From assembly GCA_003415625.1 (NCBI GenBank), contig PYIU01000003.1, positions 6,882,001-6,946,000 of the forward strand: 64,000 nucleotides of DNA, given 5' to 3'. Every line of letters begins with the position of its first letter. Within the stretch, counting starts at the first letter, position 1. This stretch comes from Aquanectria penicillioides. Lineage: Eukaryota > Ascomycota > Sordariomycetes > Hypocreales > Nectriaceae. A model generated the notes under the pieces. The model saw only the letters and a program-made list of their open reading frames with translations. It searched no databases and had not been told where the DNA came from. This document shows positions 11,048 to 21,800 of the stretch, in pieces. The position numbers and the translations under genes were made by a program.

Positions 11048-12559
11048 ATGTCATCCTCCCGCGACACCACCCAAAACCCCCCCGCCGACAACGTTGAAGA
11101 CGACCTTCTCGACGCCGATGATGCCGCCGAGGAAATTGAGCAGGGAGATGACATCGACATGGACTCGGACAACGAGGACCAGGAAATTACTCTGCAGAAC
11201 GACTCCATCGCCTACTTCGACGTTCCCCAAGACTCCCTCTTCGCCATCGCCCAGCATCCCGCCCACTCGTCCCTGATCGCTGTTGGTGGCTCTGCCGGCC
11301 AGGAAGATGATGCGCCCGGTGCTGGCTGGGTCTTTGATACCTCTGCGGCTGCTTCGCGACCTGTCCTGCCTGCTAGTTACGCCAGCGACCCTGCGGCCGC
11401 CGATGGCCCCCAGAGTACCGCGCTCGAGTCCCTCTTCAGCCTCGATGGCCACTCCGATTCGATCAACACCCTCGCCTGGACGCTTCCCAGCGGCGACGTC
11501 CTGGTTAGCGGCGGTCTAGATGGAAGACTTCGAGCTTGGAAGGCCACTACCAAGCCTGGCTCCCCCCTGAAGATGGAGTTCCTCGGCGAGGCCCAGGAGG
11601 TGCCTGAAGTCAACTGGGTATCGCCCTGCCCTTCGTCAGCCAACCCCAACACCGTTGCCCTGGGCGCCTCTGACGGCTCTGTGTGGGTCTACACCATTGA
11701 TCCCACTGACTCTGCAAACCCTCTCCAGATCGTCCAGTCCTACTTCCTCCACACCGGCTCCTGCACTGCTGGCGCCTGGACCCCTGACGGCCTTTTGCTG
11801 GCTACTGTCTCCGAGGACAGCAGCCTCTACGTTTGGGATGTCTGGGGCGAGGCCGCTGCCAAGGGTATCGTGAGCGATAACGGCATGACCGCCGTTGGGT
11901 TGACTGGTGAGGACCAGCGTTTCGAAGTCGAAGGTGGTCTGTACTCTCTCGCCATCGACCCCAAGGCTGCCTTCGTTGCGGTTGGCGGAGCTACTGGCGC
12001 CATCAAGATTGTCTCCCTTCCTCGTCTCACCCCCGCTGCGGGTCAGCCCCAAGGCCGCGGCCGTGGTGCTGGTGGCAAGGCTTCCGCCGACCCTACCTCT
12101 GGTGGCCAGATCCTTGCTGCCCTTCAAACTGGCTCTGACAGCATTGAGACTCTTGCTGTGGTTATCGCATCTGTCTCTCCTCCCACAACTCTCCTTGCTG
12201 CTGGCTCTGTTGATGGCTCTATTGTTGTCTACGATGCTACCCGACGCTTCGCTATCCGCCGACACATCGCTGGCGCCCACGAGGATCACTCCGTTGTGAA
12301 GGTTGAGTTCGTCCCCAACTCGTGGCAGCTTACCAGCTGCGGCATGGATGGTGTCGTGCGCCGTTGGGACATCCGTGGTGCTGGTCCCACAAACCCCAAC
12401 GCCGCTGCTACTGCTGTTGAGGCTGGTCTGCAAAAGGAGTGGAAGGGCCACCGTGGTGATGGCGAGGGCGGTGGTGTCCTCGGCTTTGTGCAGGGCCAGA
12501 CTGGTGAGCGTATTGTGACAGCTGGTGACGATGGTGTGGCCTTGCTCTTCGAGGTTTAA
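11048..12559 (+). CDS. SQT1: WD40 ribosome-assembly chaperone, Sqt1/AAMP family
   Basis: Intronless, 503 aa. A strongly acidic N-terminus (residues ~15-55, with DDLLDADDAAEEIEQGDDID) is followed by about seven WD40 blades. Visible repeat cores include GHSDSINTLAW, VSGGLDGRLRAW, ATVSEDSSLYVWD, AAGSVDGSIVVYD, TSCGMDGVVRRWD and TAGDDGVALLFEV. The acidic tail plus WD40 order matches yeast Sqt1, a dedicated chaperone for the large-subunit protein uL16/Rpl10, and its animal homologue AAMP. A Gly/Arg-rich insertion (GQPQGRGRGAGGKAS, about residues 333-347) lies between blades. Strong codon bias toward C-ending codons suggests high expression. Confidence 0.9.
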   Translation: MSSSRDTTQNPPADNVEDDLLDADDAAEEIEQGDDIDMDSDNEDQEITLQNDSIAYFDVPQDSLFAIAQHPAHSSLIAVGGSAGQEDDAPGAGWVFDTSAAASRPVLPASYASDPAAADGPQSTALESLFSLDGHSDSINTLAWTLPSGDVLVSGGLDGRLRAWKATTKPGSPLKMEFLGEAQEVPEVNWVSPCPSSANPNTVALGASDGSVWVYTIDPTDSANPLQIVQSYFLHTGSCTAGAWTPDGLLLATVSEDSSLYVWDVWGEAAAKGIVSDNGMTAVGLTGEDQRFEVEGGLYSLAIDPKAAFVAVGGATGAIKIVSLPRLTPAAGQPQGRGRGAGGKASADPTSGGQILAALQTGSDSIETLAVVIASVSPPTTLLAAGSVDGSIVVYDATRRFAIRRHIAGAHEDHSVVKVEFVPNSWQLTSCGMDGVVRRWDIRGAGPTNPNAAATAVEAGLQKEWKGHRGDGEGGGVLGFVQGQTGERIVTAGDDGVALLFEV

Positions 12560-13473
12560 GTAAATTTCAGTTGATAAGAATGGTCAAAAAGGAGGAGAGC
12601 GGATGAACAAAATGAGTGTATATAGAAGTCAGATGACTGGGAGGTTTAACGACGATCAATGAATGAGAATAGAGTAGGGGGACTGTTACCCCTGAGTGAC
12701 GCACTAATTGGTATTTCTCTGTATCTAATGAAGAGTCTAGAAGTGAAGAGCGTTGTGGCTCCGTGGTATAGATTTGGCAAGGATAAACGAGACATAACAA
12801 CCTATTCGGTGAGATTTGATAAATACCCGAAACAAGTACCGACACTTCATTTCCCTCTCTATTTTCATTTGTGCAATTGACTTTTGCTAGATGGTACGCG
12901 AAAAACGGCGTACAACGAATTAAAGCCCTTCTAGGCAATCGCAGGTGAAGGGGCCCCGTGACTATTGGTGGTGGTGAACAAAGTTCATGGCTGGTACTGG
13001 TTCAATGTCACAAACAGCAATGTGATGTGATTGGAAACGCTTCCTCATTCTAGGACCTGGGTTCGACACACAAGTCACCACTTATTCGATGTAACATGTA
13101 CCTATATGTACAGGTTCAAATCTAAACAGTGAGAATATTCAATTTCATTGATACTTCATAGCCTTGCACATCACGGTAGGGATGCAAGCAATCACCGATA
13201 ATGACCCCGGCTTATCGATAGACATCCCCAGGTTCCGGATTCGCTCGGCCCGACGACCACATTTGGGCAACCAGCCAAGTGACTCGTGGCCCGTGCACGC
13301 GACCTAGCACCTTCGATATTGCATGTAACCAATTTTTATCGTCGACACCTTGATTGTGATAGCATCATAGCCCCAGCCCCAGACGCTTCCGCACCCTTGC
13401 CATCTCGACTTCATCGCCGCTCGGTGCCCGCTACTCCCTCCACAAACCCCGTCGTTAGACCAAAACAGACAAA
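12560..13473. other. Intergenic region
   Basis: About 0.9 kb between SQT1 and TOM5. Short minus-strand frames at 12567-12938 look non-coding. The ~100 bp before TOM5 are C-rich, a usual leader composition. No gene seen. Confidence 0.6.
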
Positions 13474-13763
13474 ATGTTCGGTGGATGTGCGTCTTCCCCG
13501 TATCCGATGCCATTGGGTCCCTCCTCAAGCTAACCGTCCTCGAAGTCGCGCCCCCCCAGCAGTCCAAGGAGGAGATCCGCGCCCTTGAGGCCGAGGCCAC
13601 CTTCACCATCCAGCAGGCCATTACCACCGCCATCCTCCTGTACCTCTGTACGTCTTCGATCCGCTCCTCACCGGCCTCCCCGCCCGTGCTCTCCCGAAGA
13701 GCCGTCGCTAACCTAACGCTGCCAGCCCCCTTTGCCATCGACTTGGCCGGCAAGGTCTTCTAG
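13474..13763 (+). CDS. TOM5: Tom5, small subunit of the mitochondrial outer-membrane TOM translocase
   Basis: Three exons, 13474-13486, 13546-13647 and 13726-13763, give only 50 aa. Exon 1 is 13 nt and encodes MFGG plus one base; joining it gives MFGGFAPPQQSKEEIRALE. Exon 2 supplies the acidic cytosolic segment and the start of the tail anchor (TIQQAITTAILLYL). Exon 3 finishes it with SPFAIDLAGKVF. This is the Tom5 layout: short acidic N-terminus, one C-terminal membrane span, and the SPF/SPM motif. Tom5 helps pass preproteins from receptors to the Tom40 pore. Both introns have GTGCGT/GTACGT donors and CTAAC branch points. The gene is convergent with NUP57. Confidence 0.9.
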
Positions 13764-14302
13764 ATTATGTCGCATCCAGCACATACCCCACCCTCTGCCC
13801 ACCGCTCTGGTGCGAGTAATGCCATTATAATTGCCATTTGATACGGAGAGGCGGGATGGAGGAAACGCCCGCCCATGACGGCTTCTTATTGCTTTTTTTT
13901 TTTACCGTGTGGATTCGGATGATGGCGCTCCCTGTACGATATAGACGGACGGATTGGATAGACGGCAGGATGATCACGGTATAAAAAATTTGTACATTAC
14001 ACGAAGGCCTGGAAGGGTTCATGCATTCGATCTACCTCCCACCACTACACACAGCCAATCGCAGTTTGCGTGCTGCCCCAAAAGGGCGTCCAGATAATCC
14101 CAACTGGCTCATTACCATGTCATCAGCCACGTGAATCTTCATCCAAAGACAGATCTAGAGCAACTTGGTGGTCGAGAAAGGAACCGCCTGGAGTCGCTTG
14201 TTCCTATTGTCCGTATGATACTACAAAATACACCCTTGAAAGAAACCCATGTACTCCTCTTTTTGATCCAATGCTGACTAGGCCCCCCATTACCCGTCCC
14301 AA
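13764..14302. other. Convergent 3' intergenic region, TOM5 / NUP57
   Basis: About 540 bp between two converging stop codons, presumably holding both 3' UTRs. A T-run at 13890-13903 is present. No coding signal seen. Confidence 0.6.
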
Positions 14303-15369
14303 TTACCTCGATCGTGAGTGAGGGTTTCTGGTCTTTTCCCACTCCTGATAATCCACTCCCAGGGCTTCCAGTTCCTTCTTCAAATGCTGAATCTGCTTCT
14401 CGTAATCCTCCAATACCTAGTTCACAGCTTGTGTTAGTCTTGTTGATACAGGCGGGTGTGGCATCCTGGCTTACCCTCTTTGCTTTGACCTCAGTCTCTG
14501 GGTCCAAAGCTTCTCCCTCTCCTGAAGGCTTGTCCATCTCCTTGTTCAGCTGATCGGCATATCCCCGAAGAACAATGAGTCTGCTCCACAACTCCTCCTC
14601 CCGAGCACTGACGGCCGGATCTTGCACCTCCCTCTCCAGAGTCTGTAGTCGACTGTTCAAATCATCCTCATCACCGCTTAGCGCATAACCCCGGTTTCGC
14701 AGGACTTGAACTCGGGCGGCTAGCGCCAGGCATCGCTCGCTGATCGTAGTCTGTCGTCTCCGCGCGGCCACAGCTCGCACCTCCGTCTCAAGCTCGTGTC
14801 GCTGCAAGATAGCATCGAGGCTGCCGTTGATCTGGTGGAGGCGGGTATTGAAGTCGGACAAGGCTCGCTTCTGGGTCTTTAGACGATCGGCAACACCACT
14901 GTATCCAGAGCAAAGAACGGGCATGAATCCAGGTGCAGGCTTGTTCTGCAGGGCCTCCTCCCACTCCCGGGGGTCTTCATGGGGCTGGGGCTTGTAGAAC
15001 GGGACATGGGACTCTTCGACCTTGTTGTAGAAATAATGCTTGAAGACGCAGTTGGGGTTCGCGGGGTCCCACTTCTCTGTAACCAACTTCATCTGTTCGA
15101 GAATGGGCTTCTGATCTGGATAGAGGTTAGTATATGCGAATGCGACGTTTGCCAAGGGACTAAAACGACATACGGGGAGTTTCCTTGCCGGGCTGCCATA
15201 GCGAGCTGGACAACTGTGCCTGCGATTGGGATAATGTGGGCATCTGCTGGGCCTGTTGTTGTTGGCCGACGAGGGAGGCGCCCAGCATGTTTCCCTGCTG
15301 CTGAGTAGGAGTCTGTACAGGCTGCGATTGCCCGAAGAGAGAGGGCTTTGCCTGGCCGAACATCGACAT
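14303..15369 (-). CDS. NUP57: Nucleoporin Nup57/Nup54 (central channel Nsp1-Nup57-Nup49 complex)
   Basis: Three exons (15369-15174, 15115-14475, 14416-14303) give 316 aa. The N-terminus is a short FG-type region rich in Gln/Ser/Pro (MSMFGQAKPSLFGQSQPVQT). Then comes the conserved Nup54 region: KWDPANPNCVFKHYFYNKVE, and after it REWEEALQNKPAPGFMPVL. The remainder is long alpha-helical coiled coil (about residues 165-316), ending in the C-terminal exon LEDYEKQIQHLKKELEALG. Nup57 pairs with Nsp1 and Nup49 through these coiled coils in the transport channel. The FG domain is short for the family. An ATG six bases inside the chosen start is an equally possible initiator. The gene shares a promoter interval with the complex I gene. 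Confidence 0.92.
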
Positions 15370-15880
15370 GGTGTCGGTTTGGGGGATGTTGTCGCAAAAA
15401 ATCCGAGATCGGGGGTGTTGACAGAGGGTGGTTCCAGCTCAAGGAGAGCCGGAGCTGTCAGCTGAGTGCACAGCTGGGCCTCGAGGCAAGCAGCGACTTC
15501 GTGCCGAGCGTCAGGGGAGTCGCAGAGCCGTTCCGACAAGTTTGCGCGTGATAACAGGTCGTCGTGGAGGCCGTCGTTGTTGCGAGGCTGAGAACGGTCA
15601 AGGTGCGCTTTGTTTGTTGGTGCCTCAAAATTATTGGAGCTGGAACGCGAAAACAGAGAGCTCTGGCGCCGGCTCACAATGGGCCCAGCCGCAGCCTGAG
15701 GTACGTACCCTGTCACCCTGTACCTTGGTACCTCGTAGCCTCGCTCCCACACTCTGGCCAATCAGAGAGAATCAATTCCAACATCACACGCTCAAATCCT
15801 AGCCGAGCGACCTCACCTAACAACTCCCGCCTTTGGAATCACCGCATCGCTCGCCCTCCAGCCGCGCAAATACCAGCACC
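15370..15880. promoter_or_regulatory. Shared bidirectional promoter region, NUP57 / NDUFA8
   Basis: This 511-bp interval lies between divergent start codons. It contains CCTGTCACCCTGTACCTTGGTACC-like sequence near 15710-15730, including a short palindromic GGTACC. An open minus-strand frame runs through the interval upstream of NUP57 but has no coding character. The regulatory role is inferred from orientation. Confidence 0.55.
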
Positions 15881-16693
15881 ATGGCCTCCCGAAGAGCTCA
15901 GTACGTCCCTTACCCGCCCACCATCGTGTCTGCATCTCCGAGATGCCCCGCTCCGGGGCAATTGAGTCGCGTGGAGGCAGCATGGCTCGAAAATAAATGG
16001 CTAACCCTCACCCAGGTTCAACCAGCAGGTGCTCATCGACACCACCCCTCTCCCTGCCGACATCCCCGCCGTCAAGGAGATCGGTGCCAGCTCTGCTCCT
16101 CTTCTCTCGGCCTCCTTCTTCATCGGCGCCCGATGCCGCGACTACAACGATGACTTCATGCAGTGCAAGACCGAGAACCCCGGCCGAGGCGAGTTCGAGT
16201 GCTTGAAGGAGGGCCGACGAGTCACCCGATGTGCCTCCAGCGTGTACGTTTCTGTCAAGAAAACCCTAAATACAAGTCCCGGTTGCCATTTGTGGAATTG
16301 GCTGTGCCCTGGGCCCAAGGTGGACATCCGCTGATCCGATTCGATTCCATAGCATCCAGGACCTCAACACCCACTGCCTTGCTGAGTTCCGCAAACACTG
16401 GGAGTGCCTTGACGACCGAAACCAGCAGCTTTGGCAGTGCCGCCCTGCTGAGTGGAAGCTCAACAAGTGCGTTTTCGAGAACTTGGTCCGTCACCATCCG
16501 CTCTATTAAACCAGGCATGGAATTCCTTCCTTTGACTAACAATCCCTACCAGAAACTCGAGAAGAAGATCCCCGACCAGCCCCAGAACGTCACCCCCGTT
16601 GAGCTGCGACCGAAGCAGATCTTCGCCGATGTGCGCATTGGCCCTGGTGACGGCAAGCCCTTTATCCCTGGGCAGAGTGAGGCGAAGCAATAA
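15881..16693 (+). CDS. Complex I accessory subunit NDUFA8 (N. crassa NUO-20.8 type)
   Basis: Four exons, 15881-15900, 16016-16243, 16353-16485 and 16553-16693, give 173 aa. Exon 1 is 20 nt (MASRRAQ). Twin CX9C (CHCH) cysteine motifs are visible. One is in RCRDYNDDFMQC with ECLKEGRRVTRC. The second is in HCLAEFRKHWEC with QCRPAEWKLNKC. The C-terminus (KLEKKIPDQPQN, GKPFIPG) matches the fungal 20.8-kDa subunit. The protein is imported into the intermembrane space, oxidised by Mia40, and bound to the membrane arm of NADH:ubiquinone oxidoreductase. The third intron begins GTCCGT, a less common donor, but only this choice joins CVFENL to KLEKKIP in frame. Confidence 0.93.
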
Positions 16694-17195
16694 CGAGCTG
16701 GGAACTGTGAAGGATCGGGACCGATCATGTACATTTGCAAATGAATCGAAGAGACTGGACAGTCGACACTTGAACCTAAACCATATTGTCACTTTTATGA
16801 TATTGTGAGACGTTTAACGAATGATTGACAGGGAACAGCTCAATTGCCGACTATTGAGTGCCGTCAAGCGCCATTAACGCCATCCAAGCTTCAATTGAAC
16901 CATAGCTGACGGTAGCAACAGATAACCCCAATGCTCAATCCGTATTAGTCAATGATTTAAATAGACTAGTTGCTAGTTGGGAATTCTTGAACTTCTCAAA
17001 CACCACACCGTATCCTAAACTAGCCCATCTAGCAGGCAAGTCATGCAGCCATGCTTCGATTAGATTGACCACAGAAACTCCATGCGCAACGATTAGCCTG
17101 GCTAAGAAATAGTATCACACATGTGGTTTTTGCGTTACCTTTCGAAAACCCATTTATTTTCTCTGTACCTCTATATTAAGACTCTATTTCTCTGA
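16694..17195. other. Convergent 3' intergenic region
   Basis: About 500 bp between the 3' ends of the complex I gene (+) and the MFS gene (-). No coding signal or RNA gene seen. Confidence 0.6.
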
Positions 17196-18827
17196 TCACA
17201 CTGCCGTGTCCGAACCGTCGCTTTCCAAGACAGTAGTTAACGTGCTCCCAGACCGTTTCATCATCTCTTCTTCTTCAAACGTCAGCTTGCTTTTCGCCTG
17301 CCCAACATCAACAAAGGTATAAATGGCCAATGCCACGGTTCCTGTGCCCACCGCAAACCAGAATGCAACCCGATAGCTGTCTCTCAAGGAGAGGTGTTGC
17401 GTCTGCCCCACGGCAACGTCACCCCAACCAAGGAAGAAACTCATGCCCAGATATAGAGTGCTATTGATAAGTGCTCCCGCCAACCCTTGCTTATTTGCGG
17501 GCAGGTTTGTAGTAATGAAAACGTTGCTAACGGTGTAAGTGATGTCACATCCGATAGTAAGAGAGATCATCGCAGGAAATATCCACGCCCAGTAGTTTGG
17601 GTTCGAAGGAGCAAGTGCGAACAGCAAAGCACTTAGGATATTTCCGACCCCAGCAATGAGGAGGAGGGCTTTCCCAGGTAGAAGGTGAAGGGTGAAGCCG
17701 CCAACAGTGGCTATCATCAAGCCTCCAAGAATCATGGGAAGATACCATGCTGCTGTTATAAGCGGGGACTTGTGCAATACAAGTTCAATGTAAAAGCTGG
17801 AATAGAACAAAAATAGTCCAAAGGTGCCCCAGGTAAAGCAAAGTGCGACCGTAAGGGCTTTCATGTATTTCGCCGCAAACAAGTCGCCTGGGACTAACGG
17901 GCTAGTAGCCACCCACCCCTCGACGTAGACGGCTGCGCACAAGAACAAAACGCCAACGACAAGGGTAGCAATGATCTGTGGGCTAGCCCATCCTTGTGGC
18001 GCTTTCGAGCTATCGGTGATGGAGTACACCACCAACATGAGACCCGGCACGATTGTCGCAACCCCCCACCAGTCCATGGCTAGATCTGCAGAGTACTTCG
18101 GGCGAAAGTCCCGCGGAACAGTCAGAATCCCTGCGATGCATACAATGGCGATGATGATGCATCCAAGCCAGAAGAACCAGGCCCAGGTCATGAACTGTCC
18201 TGAAAGGCCGCCAAAGAGAATACCAACAAAAAAGCCCATGGGCCCACAGGCACCATAGAGAGCAAATATCAAGTTCTTCCGGGGACCAGGGCGGTATGTT
18301 TTCCCCAATAGCATAATGCCAGTAGGGAGAAACGCAGCTGAGCCAAGTCCTTGGAAAGCTCGGCATATGATAAGCATGATATAATTGGGGCTGAACCCGG
18401 CAACGAGGGTCCAAATGAAGAACCACACCAAGCCGGCGTTGAATACAACATAACCGCCATACATGTCTCCAAGGCGACCAAACGGAAGCAACAAAGCCCC
18501 TGTGGCTAGCGAGAAAACGCTCGATGGCCACGTTTGGGATTCATTAGGGATGTTTAGCTCGGTCGCGAGGAGTGGCAGGATGATGTGGAATCCCGACACT
18601 AGGAATTCCTAGTTGACAACGTGTTAGTGTATTCCGCAGAGAGCTACAAGCAAGCTCGAACATACAGCCATAAGCATGGACCCTAGTAGGGACAAGCAGA
18701 ATCCAAGCTCAGACCAGGCAGATTTGAAGATCGCTGGGCGCTCTCGGCCGAGTCGCTCGACGTCTATAATTGGAGGCAGGCTCATTGCCGTGGCTTGGGA
18801 TTCTGAAACAGTTGGCTGAGACGCCAT
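17196..18827 (-). CDS. Major facilitator superfamily transporter, DHA2-like
   Basis: Two exons (18827-18666 and 18608-17196) give 524 aa. The hydrophilic N-terminus (~45 aa) is followed by about 12-14 hydrophobic segments. The MFS loop motif GRLGDMYGG is present after TM2 (about residues 95-105). The motif-C-like stretch GPMFFVGILFGGLSG is approximated by GACGPMGFFVGILFGGLSGQ. Long TM content after residue 250 fits the 14-span DHA2 group that includes ATR1-like drug exporters. The substrate cannot be told. It has no partner biosynthetic genes; the upstream side is a 9.5-kb gene-poor stretch. An in-frame upstream ATG at 18902 would add 25 residues but lacks support. Confidence 0.88.
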
Positions 18828-21800
18828 GCTTCCAGAGGTAGAGTACGAATAAGACGAACAAAGACGATAATCTAGTTTACCCAAAAACGAGCGGTTATAC
18901 ACGTAGTGGAAATTGAGAATTTAACTACTTGAGGGGGGATTAAGATTCTCAGTTTATTCCCAAGAACGAGCTTACAAAGTCATCTGCAGAGAACACGCTA
19001 AGGCGGCAAACCCATCTATGACTCAGGAATTAATACCTTAGCTTGAACAATTATAATCTTTGGCTTTCCTGAAAAGTCATCAAAACGAAAAAGATGCATG
19101 CTCGCCTATTCAGTCCTTGTGAAGAATGTGGTCCCTTCAAGGAAATGCCAAACGGGTCAGGCCGGTGTTGCGTTAGTCCTGTTTTGGAAGCCCAAACCGA
19201 CTGACAGGATCTCCATGTTTTTGTGGCGGGCTTTTGCAACCTTCAAACGGGTGCTTAATCAGCCAGTTCGGTCGCTCAAGGACCGAAAGTCCGAAGCTGA
19301 TACATCAAAATTTGGAAAGCAAAACAGACGTAATTCTCCTCCTCGGCAAGACCGTCCATTTCGGGCTAGCAACTCTGGGGTGAGATGGAGCTAAATGTGT
19401 GGACCGGTAGATCCGATGCACTTTACCGATTGATCATTCGTAATCGGAGTCTTTGGCTTTTACCATGATGAAAATTTCGGCGTCGATGCTTTCATCCACA
19501 GGCTTCCAATGGCTTGATGCAGATTCCACCAGGTGGAGAAGCGAAGCCAAACACGTTCAACGGCTATCCCGGAGCCGATATTCCACACATATCACGCGGC
19601 AGGCCGCAATTTTTGTTGAAATCATTATTGCTACTCGTATCCGAGTCAAGTCCAGCTAAAGATAGAGCCCGGGTATGAAAATGGAGCACAACCAACCAGT
19701 CAGATGATGCCCTCCCAGAACCAGCCCACGTGCTATCTGGAGCCAGTCCATCAAATGCAACACCGAATTCTGCAAATATTTCCTTTTAACTTCGCCCTAT
19801 TTTTTTGGGTGGCGTTAAAAGCTAGGCATCTGCTTTTCGTTGTGAAGGTAATCGATGAGAGTATGGAAAACGTCACCGGGCAGGCCAAGACCTGCCGGCC
19901 AGTTACGGCCGAAACGGCGAGTTTGCCCCCAAAAAGATATTTTGTTCGCCAAATTACGTATGTATTAGTCAAACTACTAACTCTTGTATTTCTAAAAGGA
20001 GCCCCACAACCAAGGTTTTTCAGGTTTGTTTGACCCATATGTGGAGATGTCGCTGACGAAGACATGGGTGTTTGCACCACCTCAATATCAAACGTAGATT
20101 GGGCGTTGAAGTAGTTGAGAAATCCTCTCGGAGACGAGATTTGAAATTGTTTCTTCTTGAAATGATGGTTATGCCAACTAAAACCAAAGTTAGGCAACGG
20201 GGTTGAATCTACAACTTAATGAACAAGTATATCATTGTTAGTTTTGAAAACTTTTAGCTGGCATAATACTTCGTGGCTTCAGCAAAGATCAGTTCTTATG
20301 GAACTGGTTATCTTAAGTTATTACTCGGATTTGATTCTTTCTTCGATAATAATTGTGAATGCCAAGTTTTCCCTTGTCACCTTGGAGATTGCAGGCCTTG
20401 GTGGCTCCCTACACATCTACTGGACTCAGCAATCCTGTTTGGCGTGATGTTCGCATGGTAGTTTGAGAAGGGAGGTAGCCTTCCCTATTATTGTAGCGTC
20501 GTGACCATTGAAGCGTCTAAAATCTAGATCAATAGTTGTTGGCTTCTCGGCCACATCTTGAGTCCAGGTACGGTATTCAACTCCACGGGATCGTCCCAAG
20601 AATCAACCTCAATGATCTTGGAGAACGATTCAGTGAAAAGCATTATTGAAAACAAATCGGTTGATATAATCAACACCACCAGACTCTTGATGTAGATATC
20701 TCCAACACACGGTCTCGTTGCGCTTTGATGACTCAAGACTACCAACATCGCTTTACATCAACCCATATTAAAAATCACCTAGAGACTCCGGTCCTTGGTA
20801 TGCTAGGAAACATAGTGGCAAGATCATCTTTCCCCGAGGGTCTTTTCAAGCCCCATGGCCCTTCTATCATGCTTCAACAATATTCTGGTAGTACTGCGTT
20901 CGGTATGGGTGCCTGAGGCAGTCTTTCTCCAGGGCAGCCGAGTGTCCGAACCCATCCGCAATTAGACTGAACAGCTGATCCGACCAAACTTCAGTGATGA
21001 CAAGCCAGCATGACTGCGATTCCACTGGCTCTCAGCTCGAATTGGCATGTCTAGCAAGGTTTAGCGACCCTCGGACACGGTTGTAAAGAGTTAAGCCTGA
21101 GGGGTGCGGTGACAGGTTAGGGTCTGTTGGCTCCGTGCATGAGCATGACGCATTGAACATCAGCTCTTAATACGCTACATTACACAACTCCAGCATTGAT
21201 TCTTCACGGATAAATGAGCCGCTCAAGCATCCTGCCGTGTTTCGCCATCAATGACTGACCAACTATCATGCTCTACGAAAGACAATTCAACTACCAACAT
21301 TGAAGCATTACGCACCACATCACGAGATTACCATGGTCAGTGACGAGAAGTAGTAGCTAAGCGCTGCCGGGCCTCTGAACGAATTCCAGACTGTATGAAG
21401 TATATTGACGCCTCGTGCAAGGGGGGCGGGACGACAGATACGAGCTCTCCCCGGTCCCACATGTCGCAGTGCACCACCAATCGGGCAGGGCTGAAGGTGG
21501 CGACGTTTTCGATAGAAACAAAAGGGGGGCAACTCCGATGCTATTCGGAGCGCTTCCTGCATTGGTATTGGGGATGCACCTTTAAACTACGAGAGGTGCA
21601 GAACCTCAGCCGGGCAGGCTTCGAGTCCTAGATTCGCCAAGGTGTCTCAGCTTCCAGCCCGGGGAGTCATTCGGAGGCAATTACTGGCCAAGAATGTCGC
21701 ACTGGTGACACGAGGCATCATCTCCGAAAGCACAGCAAACTGGCGCTTTCGGCCAAGGCCTTAGGAGGCTTGTTGGGCTGCCACGGTACTAACATGGCGG

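Noticed and set aside
11636..12451. A 271-codon minus-strand frame
   Set aside because: Mirror of the strongly codon-biased SQT1 gene; Ser/Gly/Asn-rich without domain.
14139..15761. A 540-codon minus-strand open frame over NUP57
   Set aside because: It reads through the two NUP57 introns and the upstream promoter. The spliced model restores conserved Nup54-family joins.
17196..18827. Secondary-metabolite cluster around the MFS transporter
   Set aside because: No synthase, oxidase or regulator gene lies next to it. Neighbours are a complex I subunit and gene-poor DNA.
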